Shown here: one piece after another, positions 42,386 through 48,625 of the stretch | Position numbering within the stretch: position 1 is the first letter of the stretch | Layout of the letters: every line of letters begins with the position of its first letter | Source of the DNA: Streptomyces benahoarensis | GTDB lineage: Bacteria; Actinomycetota; Actinomycetes; Streptomycetales; Streptomycetaceae | Assembly (NCBI RefSeq): GCF_007280575.1 | Contig: NZ_VKJP01000013.1 | Location: 1 to 48,625 of the forward strand | Direction: 5' to 3' | DNA length: 48,625 nucleotides | Made by a program: the position numbers and the translations under genes | The notes under the pieces: model-generated | What the model was told of the DNA's origin: nothing | The model's input: the letters and a program-made list of their open reading frames with translations, nothing else | The model's database searches: none

Positions 42386-44035
42386 ATGACTGACCCGTCG
42401 CAGGGATTGTTCGACGCCATCGACTCCCTCCTCGATGCCGTCGACAACAACACTCTGCTGCCCGCCCCGGCCGAACGGGTACGCCTGCGGGAGGCCGCCG
42501 GTCTGACCGAGGCCGCCGTATCCCAGGCCCTGGGGGTTCGAACGCAGAGCATCCAAGCGTGGGAGGCAGGGCGCGCTGAGCCCAAGGGGCAGAGACTGGA
42601 GGCGTACCGCAAGCTGCTCGACGGCCTCACCCACCGCTTCCCAGCCCCTGCCGACACCCCCAGCGCGACATCGGCGGGGGAGCCCCAGCAGCCGGACGCC
42701 GCCCTTGTAGTGGCGCCGGTTGTGCCGGAGCTGGTGGCGCCCGCGTTCGTCGCGCCGCAGGCCGCTCAGGCGGCCCGGACTGCGTGGCGGGTCGATGGGC
42801 TGGCTGTCCAGGGGGAGCCGGGCCCGTGTATCCGGTGCGGCGTTGTCACACCGCACCGGTCCACCGACGGCCGTCCCCTGCACGCGGGCGCTCTGTGCCA
42901 GCCCCCAGCGGCCCCCAGGGCCCCGCAGCCTACGGCCGACACCCAGCCCACAGCCGCCCCCACACCGGCTCCCGCACCCGCGACCCTCGCCCCGGCCTCG
43001 CCCGTACCGGCACCGGTGCCGACCCGTCCGCAGCGCCGCGCGAAGTCCGCGGCACGCGCCCAGGCCGAGACCCACGCCCTGATCACCCGCGCCGTGCACG
43101 AGGAGCTGGAGCGCGCCGAAGGCGACACCGGGGCGGCACTGAAAGCGCTGATCAGGCGCGCCATCCCGGACGTCATGACGTTGTTCGAAGAGACCCGGGC
43201 CACCGCCCGCTACCAGTTCACCGCCTATCCGGCGCTGCCGGACATCCTCAAGAAGCCCTCGAAGCGCGAGCCGGATCAGATTTGGGAGGCCCGTCCCGCC
43301 TTCCACCACCCCGATTTCTCCCTCAAGCTGCCCGGCAGCGTCCAGGTCACCGCCCTCGACGCCAACGCGGCCTACCTCTCCGCCCTCAAGTGCTGGCTGC
43401 CGATCGGCAAGTTGGAGCACATCACCGGCGCCGACGGCGTGGACCCCAAGCGCTCCGGAGTCCACCTGATCACCCCCGCCCCATGGCGCCACCCGCATCT
43501 GCCCAACCCCCTCGGCGACCGCGACACCGACGGGGCATTGTGGGTCACCGACGCCACTCTCAGGCTGCTATCGCGCCTGGCCGGACCGAAATACGGCCTT
43601 ACCAGCGCGCCAGAAATCCACGAATCGTGGACGTCCGGCGCGACAGAGAATTTCCTTGACGCGCTCCGCAAGATTCTCACCGCCGCGCGGGAAAAAGCGA
43701 TCGAGGAGGACGACACGGTCACCACCGAGTACGTCAAAGCGATGTATTCGAAGTTCGTTTCCACCATGGGCGAGTCGATCCATAACCGCGACGTCATCCG
43801 CCCGGACTGGATGCACATCATCCACAGCCAGGCCTACGCCAACCTGTGGGGCAAGGCCTACAAGGCCCACCAAGCCGGCCTCGATGTCGTCGCCATGATG
43901 GGCACGGACGAGTTGCACGTCACCGGCGACTGGCGCCAGGTCTTCGCCGAAGGCCGCGGCGTGGCCCAGATGAAGATCAAGCACGGTGACGCCAAGGCCT
44001 CCGGCGAGTACACCCTCGGCAAGGTGACCCGCTGA
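42386..44035 (+). CDS. Tap-like telomere-associated protein
   Basis: The ATG at 42386 has AGGAGAG upstream (549 aa). Residues 5-80 match the N-terminus of Streptomyces Tap proteins in pattern: LFDAIDSLL, then PAPAERVRLREAAGLTEAAVSQALGVRTQSIQAWEAGRAEPK as XRE-type helix-turn-helix. A possible zinc site follows (C148, C151, C171) and a Pro/Ala linker to about 215. The C-terminal half carries family-B-polymerase-like signs: D325-x-N-x-x-Y330 (LDANAAY), K451AMYSKFVSTMG and MMGTDELHV (D508). Tap recruits the terminal protein to telomeres and has been described as a telomere primase. At 549 aa it is shorter than the roughly 740-aa chromosomal Tap, and very diverged. The stop overlaps the next start (TGATG). 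Confidence 0.75.
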   Translation: MTDPSQGLFDAIDSLLDAVDNNTLLPAPAERVRLREAAGLTEAAVSQALGVRTQSIQAWEAGRAEPKGQRLEAYRKLLDGLTHRFPAPADTPSATSAGEPQQPDAALVVAPVVPELVAPAFVAPQAAQAARTAWRVDGLAVQGEPGPCIRCGVVTPHRSTDGRPLHAGALCQPPAAPRAPQPTADTQPTAAPTPAPAPATLAPASPVPAPVPTRPQRRAKSAARAQAETHALITRAVHEELERAEGDTGAALKALIRRAIPDVMTLFEETRATARYQFTAYPALPDILKKPSKREPDQIWEARPAFHHPDFSLKLPGSVQVTALDANAAYLSALKCWLPIGKLEHITGADGVDPKRSGVHLITPAPWRHPHLPNPLGDRDTDGALWVTDATLRLLSRLAGPKYGLTSAPEIHESWTSGATENFLDALRKILTAAREKAIEEDDTVTTEYVKAMYSKFVSTMGESIHNRDVIRPDWMHIIHSQAYANLWGKAYKAHQAGLDVVAMMGTDELHVTGDWRQVFAEGRGVAQMKIKHGDAKASGEYTLGKVTR

Positions 44036-44628
44036 TGGCCGGCACCGAAGCGGGCCGCTGGCGGGACCTGGGTGCCTACCGGGCCCGTGGCCTGCCCGGC
44101 TGGGTCGCCCTGGCCGAGGGCCTCGACCGCATGGTCACCGGCATCGAGTCACCCGTCGACACCGCACGCGGCCTGGCTGCCCGCCTGCGCTACCTGACCG
44201 CCTCCGACGCCGGCTACGAGGCCATGGACCGCGCCGGCATCCACGTCCGCCCCCGCACCCTGATCGCCTGGCTCGCCGAGGAGCAGACCCCCAGCAAAGC
44301 CAACCTCGCCCGCCTGGATGCCGCCTACTGGCAGCTGCGCCGCCGCAACACCGTCGCCGACCTCAAGCGCCGGCTCAACAACCGCGGCCGCGGCACCCGC
44401 ATCGAGATCGACCCCGTCGACCAGTCCCAGGTCGAACGCCGCCACCAGCGCGACCTTCAAACCCGCTCCATCAACGTCCGCGGCGGCGTGTGGGACCGCG
44501 CCGTCGACGCCTGGATCGACGGCAACACCGACGAACTCGACGCGATCTGGGACGAGATCATCAGCAGCGGCCTCGGCACCGACTGGGACGCCTACACCCA
44601 CGTCTCCTCCGTCGGCTGGGCAGCCTGA
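44035..44628 (+). CDS. Candidate telomere terminal protein (Tpg position)
   Basis: This 197-aa gene overlaps the Tap-like stop by one base, exactly where tpg follows tap in Streptomyces; Tpg is about 185 aa. Residues about 40-100 look like a DNA-binding domain (TARGLAARLRYL, then HVRPRTLIAWLAEEQTPSKANLARLDAAYWQLRRRN), comparable in place to the helix-turn-helix of Tpg. A basic middle part (VADLKRRLNNRGRGTRIEIDP) is followed by a strand-helix end (AVDAWIDGNTDELDAIWDEI). I see no residue-level match to archetypal Tpg, so the assignment as terminal protein rests on operon position, size and the nearby telomere-like end. An ordinary regulator remains possible. Confidence 0.55.
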   Translation: MAGTEAGRWRDLGAYRARGLPGWVALAEGLDRMVTGIESPVDTARGLAARLRYLTASDAGYEAMDRAGIHVRPRTLIAWLAEEQTPSKANLARLDAAYWQLRRRNTVADLKRRLNNRGRGTRIEIDPVDQSQVERRHQRDLQTRSINVRGGVWDRAVDAWIDGNTDELDAIWDEIISSGLGTDWDAYTHVSSVGWAA

Positions 44629-44638
44629 CCACACGAAC

Positions 44639-44677
44639 GAAGGGCCCGGAGTCACTCCAATTGACTCCGGGCCCTTC
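44639..44677 (+). terminator. Perfect 16-bp hairpin after the Tap-like operon
   Basis: Arms GAAGGGCCCGGAGTCA (44639-44654) and its exact complement (44662-44677) enclose a 7-nt loop, starting 11 bp after the stop at 44628. It marks the end of the 41992-44628 operon. Confidence 0.88.
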
Positions 44678-44881
44678 ACCGTCACCGTAAACCCGCACCC
44701 GCCCGCGCTGATCTACGAGGTACTGCTTGGTCGTTCACCTGCCCCGCTCGGCCTGCCGGAGCCGGCGCTGCCAGCTGCCAGGCCTCGGGGCGCCGGAATG
44801 GGCCACTGCGATCACCCGCCGCGGCGGGCGGACGCGCCGCCCGGCCCCGGGGCAACCTCCCCGGGCCGGTGCAGCCACGGG

Positions 44882-47800
44882 TCAGGTGGTGCCGAGGGCG
44901 CGATCTTCGGCCGGCGGCGCAGGGTCCTTGACCTGCTGGGCGCGGGCTTCGAGGTCCACGAGGGTCGAGGCGATCTCGTCCTTGCGCCACTTCTCGGGGG
45001 AGTTGTAGGGCACCAGACCGCGCGCGTAGGCCATGCGCAGCAGTTCCGTCTTGGTGTGCGTGCGCATGAGCTCACGCAGGCGCTGCGCCCGCCTGCCGCT
45101 CCGCGCCGCCCGGGCCCTGTGCTCTTCCTCTGCCCCGGCGCCGCCTCGGCCGTCTCCGTCGGCCGCCGGCACCCGAGCGTCTGACGGCGCGGGCGGGCCG
45201 GGCACGTCGCCGGCCGCCTCCGTGCTGCCGGGTGAGCTCGGTGGTGGTCCGGCCCATTCCAGTGCGAGGGCGGCGAGCGCGGCGAGCCGGTCCGCATGCA
45301 GTTTCGCGCGGCGGCTTTTGCTGTTCGACAAGAACACCCCCAGCTTCACTTCGCTGCCGTCCTCCAGCCGCTCCACATGGGCCCTTGGGACGGTTAGGTG
45401 CCCCTCGCGGTCTTTGTATTGGGCCAGGGCCGCAACGCCCCGCTCGAAGGCCCCAGAGCCACCCTTCGTGGCCTTCGCCGTCGCTGGCACCTCGGTGGCG
45501 GGTAGCGGCTCGACGCCGAGTTCGTCCAGGCGTTCGCGCTGCTTCTCGCTCAGCTGCTCCCACTCCTCCTGCTGCGCGCGGAGCCAGGTGCCGATGTCGT
45601 GGCCGCTCACGGTGACGCCGGGCAGGATCTCGGCGAGGGTGGCCCCGTCGGCGAGGACCGCGGCGAGCGCGGCATACCTCTGCTGCCACTGGAGCGGCCA
45701 CGGGGGATTCCAGTCCCGGTCGATCCGCTCCAGCGCTTGGCGGCGCTCCGCTGCGCGTTCCTCGTCCTTGCCCAACCCGCCCGCCTTGCGGAGGTTGGCC
45801 AGCCACTGACCGACCGCTACCCCGTCGTGGGACGCGTCCTTGGGCGCAGCGAGCGTGCGGTGCGCGGCGAAGTAGTTCCGGGCGGCGGCGAGGTTTTTGT
45901 AGAAGCGGGCATCGGCGACTGACCAGACCATGCCCAGCTCGTCCAGCAAGTCCGCCCGCCATGCCTTCAGCGTCCCCGCACGAAACGCCCGGCGCTGCTC
46001 GCTGACCCACGCTCCCAGCGCGTAGGTTCCGCCGTTGCCGCCGTCGCCGTTGCTCTCGGTCGTCCCAAGCGGCACGACGGTGTCCATCGGCACCTGGGCA
46101 TGCCCCTGCGACGCGACCCATTTGCGCAGGGCGTTGAGCCCGGACAGCCACAGCTCACTGTCCGGCCGCAGCACCCGGGTGCGCAGGAACGCGGCGATGA
46201 CGTCAGGGTTGCGCGGCAGGGAGAACCGCAGCAACGGCACACCCCCGCGGCCGTCCTCGTCCTCCTGGCCCTCGTCCTCGCCGCCGGCGGGCCGCCGATC
46301 GTCGCCGACGGCGGCCGCGGCATCGGCCGCCTCGTCCTGCTCCTCACCCTCCCCGGCATCGCCGGCAGGTGGCTGCTCCACCTCCGACTGCCCTTCCTCG
46401 CTCTCCTCCCGCTCGTCCTCCTCGCGTCGGGGATCGAGGGCCACCACCGAGGTGGCCTTGCCACGGGAGCTGGCGGTGCGCAGGACCATGCGCTCGATGA
46501 GCCGGGAGTCGTGGGCACGCAGCCCCTGCAACACCGCTACAAGGGGCCGGTAGGAGGCGGAGGCCATCATGTCCTCGGGGTCCTCCCCGGCCTGTAGGAA
46601 GACCGGCACGACCAGCCGCGCCACCTTCCCCTCACCGGGGGCCTGGCGCAGCCCGCGGCCGGTGATCTGCACGATCTGCACCGGCGAACTGCGCGTGTCC
46701 GCGAACACCACGCCGTCGACGCCGCGCCTGCCGCGGATGTCGACCCCTTCACCCAGCACCTGGCACGACGCCAGGATGCCCAGGTCGGTCACCCAGCCGT
46801 CGGCGTCCAGCCCGTTCGCGTACCGGTCGAGCACCACCCGCCGGTGGGCTGCCGAATGCTCCCCGCACAGCCACTCGGCCCCCACCCGCTTCGGGTAGAC
46901 CGCAGGATCCGTCTCGTGCAGCTCCGCGGCCGTCTCCGGCAGCGCCCGTGCGAACGCCATCGCCTCGAGCGTGCGCCAGTGGAACGTCATCAGATTCCGG
47001 ACCCCGGTGGCATCCGCGTGCTTGAGCAACGCCGCCTGCAGAGCGGCAAGCCGCCGGCCCCGCACCTCCTCCGCAACGGCGCCCTCGCCCGGGGCCTCGG
47101 GGTCGCGGATCTCCAGCACATCCACCTCGAACGACGCGAGGATGCCCCGCTCCACAGCCTCCATCAGCCCGAGTTCGTACAAGACGGGCCCATAGAACTC
47201 GACGTCGTCCATCGACGCCACCAACCGCCCGCCCAACGCCTCTGACCGGCCTTCAGAGCCGCTCACCGCGCCCTCCCCACCGGATACCTCGCCGGATGCC
47301 GCAGCGGGCGCCCACAGGCGGGGCGTGGCGGTCATGTACAGCCGCCGCGCCGCCGAAATCCGCTCCTGATCGTGAACAGCCGCCCACGCCTTACCCATCG
47401 CCCCGCTCGTCCGGTGCGCCTCATCCACCACCAGCAGGTCGAACGGACTCATCCGCTGGCCGTACGAACCGCGCAGCGCCTGCTCCAGCACCCCCGGAGC
47501 CCCCGCACGCTCCTCGTCGGCCACACCCTCGCCGTCGCCGTCCTGGTTGTCCTCCAGACCCTGAGACACCAGGCTCGCGTAAGTCGCGAACACCACCATC
47601 GGCCCCTGACGCGCCCACAGCGCCAACTGCGTCGGATTCGTCGTGCACCGCACATCCAACGCCTCCAGCAGCGGATCCGCCCCCAACGAACACACCGCCA
47701 CCGCAGGACCCTTGTGCCCCACCGCCCGCCACGCCTGAACCGTCTGCGTCAGCAGATCCAGCGTCGGCACCAACACCCCCACCAGCCCCCGGGGCACCAT

Positions 47801-47995
47801 CCGCAGTGCCGCCGTCGCCGCCGAGATCGTCTTGCCCGTACCGGTCGCCGACACCACCTGCCCGCGCAACCCCCGGGCAGGCATCACCCCGTCCAGAGGC
47901 CCCGAAAGACCCCGGACAACCGCATCAACAAACTCCACCTGATGCGGGAAAAGCGGAATCTCACCCATCTTGTTTCCCATCCCCTGCCCCTCCAT
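44882..47995 (-). CDS. Terminal DEAD/DEAH helicase with helicase-associated repeats
   Basis: The 1037-aa frame has three nearby starts (47995, 47980, 47968); GGAGGGG before 47980 favours that one. Superfamily 2 motifs are present: Walker A ATGTGKT (about residue 50-56), VVDEAHRTSG (about 190), TATPRLW, GVDIRGRRG and QITGRGLRQ (motif VI). Residues about 640-970 carry several helicase-associated (HA) repeats (FYKNLAAARNYFAAH, QWQQRYAALAAVL, ALAQYKDREGHLTVP), which usually bind nucleic acid. A long acidic insert (about 530-600) separates the two parts. Large helicases of this kind sit at the ends of Streptomyces linear replicons (compare TtrA, linked to transfer of linear plasmids). Here it is the outermost gene, reading inward. 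Confidence 0.85.
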   Translation of the reverse strand: MEGQGMGNKMGEIPLFPHQVEFVDAVVRGLSGPLDGVMPARGLRGQVVSATGTGKTISAATAALRMVPRGLVGVLVPTLDLLTQTVQAWRAVGHKGPAVAVCSLGADPLLEALDVRCTTNPTQLALWARQGPMVVFATYASLVSQGLEDNQDGDGEGVADEERAGAPGVLEQALRGSYGQRMSPFDLLVVDEAHRTSGAMGKAWAAVHDQERISAARRLYMTATPRLWAPAAASGEVSGGEGAVSGSEGRSEALGGRLVASMDDVEFYGPVLYELGLMEAVERGILASFEVDVLEIRDPEAPGEGAVAEEVRGRRLAALQAALLKHADATGVRNLMTFHWRTLEAMAFARALPETAAELHETDPAVYPKRVGAEWLCGEHSAAHRRVVLDRYANGLDADGWVTDLGILASCQVLGEGVDIRGRRGVDGVVFADTRSSPVQIVQITGRGLRQAPGEGKVARLVVPVFLQAGEDPEDMMASASYRPLVAVLQGLRAHDSRLIERMVLRTASSRGKATSVVALDPRREEDEREESEEGQSEVEQPPAGDAGEGEEQDEAADAAAAVGDDRRPAGGEDEGQEDEDGRGGVPLLRFSLPRNPDVIAAFLRTRVLRPDSELWLSGLNALRKWVASQGHAQVPMDTVVPLGTTESNGDGGNGGTYALGAWVSEQRRAFRAGTLKAWRADLLDELGMVWSVADARFYKNLAAARNYFAAHRTLAAPKDASHDGVAVGQWLANLRKAGGLGKDEERAAERRQALERIDRDWNPPWPLQWQQRYAALAAVLADGATLAEILPGVTVSGHDIGTWLRAQQEEWEQLSEKQRERLDELGVEPLPATEVPATAKATKGGSGAFERGVAALAQYKDREGHLTVPRAHVERLEDGSEVKLGVFLSNSKSRRAKLHADRLAALAALALEWAGPPPSSPGSTEAAGDVPGPPAPSDARVPAADGDGRGGAGAEEEHRARAARSGRRAQRLRELMRTHTKTELLRMAYARGLVPYNSPEKWRKDEIASTLVDLEARAQQVKDPAPPAEDRALGTT

Positions 47996-48211
47996 TTCCG
48001 CCCTGAAGGAAAATCAACGCAACAATAAACCGTTCGAAAGACACCGGTGGATTCCCCCCTTGCATCAAGGGACATTCCGGAGCTGACCAAAACACCGGAC
48101 GGCCGGGAGTGAGATTCGGTGTTTTCCCTCCGGTACTGGAGGGAAAATGTTGTGCAGGGAAACCCAGGGGCCTGCCGACCCTGGGGTGGTGCCTTCGTCT
48201 CACAAACTCTA

Positions 48212-48238
48212 CCCCTGCATCACGTAGTGATGCAGGGG
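48212..48238 (+). repeat. 12-bp hairpin with GTA loop
   Basis: CCCCTGCATCAC (48212-48223), loop GTA (48224-48226), then the perfect complement (48227-48238). The C(GTA)G closing geometry is the same as in the terminal array. Confidence 0.9.
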
Positions 48239-48481
48239 GGTGGAAGGAAGCGGACCCCGGGGACGAACTCTGGTAGGGTGCGACTCACAAGACACTGGAA
48301 TCAGGTGGCCTGGACGTTGAGTGATGACCGGCCAGAACCCGATGACCCATCGACTGCCCGCTACCGCCCCGTCAGAAGCAGACACCCCCTCACCACTCCC
48401 ATAGGCCGCCTGCTTGAAGTCGCATCAGGAACCCTCCCCTGTGCTCGCCGGACCGACCACACCCCGAGACCAGCTCGGGCG

Positions 48482-48569
48482 GTAAATTCCGGAGGAATTT
48501 ACGAAACAATTCCGGAGGAATTGTTTAAACCCCGGAGGGGTTTATCGTCTTTACGATCCGTAGGATCGT
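48482..48569 (+). repeat. Four adjacent GNA-loop hairpins at the contig end, candidate telomere
   Basis: Four perfect hairpins follow with little or no spacing. They are: GTAAATTCC-GGA-complement (48482-48502, 9-bp stem); AAACAATTCC-GGA-complement (48504-48526, 10 bp); AAACCCC-GGA-complement (48527-48543, 7 bp); and ACGATCC-GTA-complement (48553-48569, 7 bp). All have a three-base G-N-A loop closed by C-G, on the strand whose 3' end faces the contig end. Streptomyces telomeres carry such GCA/GGA loops on the 3' overhang strand, where they fold into stable mini-hairpins used in end patching. The stems are AT-rich and unrelated to the archetypal set. Confidence 0.8.
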
Positions 48570-48579
48570 GCGTCGTTCC

Positions 48580-48625
48580 CTGTCTCTTATAAAAATCTGA
48601 CGCTGCCGACGACTTAATAGGTGTA
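48580..48625 (+). other. Sequencing adaptor left at contig end (Nextera/Tn5)
   Basis: From 48580 the sequence follows the Tn5 mosaic end (CTGTCTCTTAT, then ATCT) with two C-to-A differences at 48592 and 48594, then the adaptor GACGCTGCCGACGA (48598-48611). Next comes the eight-base index CTTAATAG (48612-48619, reverse complement of a Nextera i5 index) and GTGTA. This is library-preparation DNA, not genome. The biological sequence ends at about 48579. Confidence 0.95.

Larger units (their letters stand above)
47996..48579. repeat. Telomere-proximal non-coding region rich in hairpins
   Basis: The 584 bp outside the last gene show no supported coding frame but at least ten inverted repeats. These include CCCTTG-CAT-CAAGGG (48057-48071), AAAACACCG with complement (48089-48125), TTTTCCCTCC with complement around GGTACT (48122-48147), CCCAGGG with complement (48163-48185), CCCGAG with complement (48463-48479), and the GNA-loop hairpins listed separately. 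This density of palindromes next to a terminal helicase is the hallmark of Streptomyces telomere regions. The archetypal CCGCGGG end is not seen, so this is either a different telomere class or the contig stops short of the real end. Confidence 0.75.

Noticed and set aside
48482..48579. Archetypal Streptomyces telomere (CCCGCGGAGCGGG and associated palindromes)
   Set aside because: None of the archetypal palindromes is present in the terminal 600 bp. Only the loop geometry agrees, so I call the end non-archetypal.

Overview
The window looks like a draft-assembly contig from a high-GC actinomycete, almost certainly Streptomyces, and most likely one arm of a linear plasmid (or another linear replicon). 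Reasons: Streptomyces-style codon use and GTG/TTG starts; a ParA/ParB pair; tandem winged-helix replication-type genes beside a palindrome-rich region; a Tap-like gene followed by a candidate terminal-protein gene; a terminal helicase with helicase-associated repeats; and a 3' end packed with small hairpins whose loops are GGA or GTA, as in Streptomyces telomeres. The last 46 bases (48580-48625) are not biological: they match a Nextera/Tn5 sequencing adaptor plus an index. The left end starts inside an IS5-type transposase, a usual assembly break.

Layout. (1) 1-17137: an island of repeat-rich, surface-type proteins (a signal-peptide beta-helix protein, IPT/TIG proteins, an RCC1/Ig protein, two divergent YVTN-propeller/Ig-repeat proteins, one of them about 1700 aa, and a DUF11 protein), interspersed with IS3 relics. 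Most lack a Sec signal peptide. (2) 17245-25191: DnaB-like helicase fragment, DUF6083 protein, a large winged-helix/zinc-ribbon protein, a VapBC-type toxin-antitoxin pair and a deleted IS3 copy. (3) 25288-31504: a diguanylate-cyclase-like gene split by a 3.85-kb element carrying two tyrosine recombinases (Tn554-like), then a frameshifted ASCH gene and two hypothetical genes. (4) 31515-34013: partition module parA-parB with two near-identical palindromes downstream (candidate parS) and repeated hexamers upstream of parA. (5) 34210-39122: REase-fold toxin with a broken immunity-like gene, a LysR/iron alcohol dehydrogenase pair and degenerate sequence. (6) 39513-48579: replication and telomere module: two RepL-like winged-helix genes, an origin-like palindrome region, a start-less DUF6192 relic, a small HTH-like gene, the Tap-like and terminal-protein-candidate genes, the terminal helicase, and the telomere-like hairpin array.

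How it works together (inference): the right end reads as a self-contained linear-replicon end. The RepL-like proteins would act at the 40.7-41.0 kb palindromes, ParAB at the 31.58-31.68 kb palindromes, and the Tap-like protein with the 197-aa protein at the non-archetypal telomere. The left half is accessory cargo reshaped by insertion elements, with several frameshifted or truncated genes.
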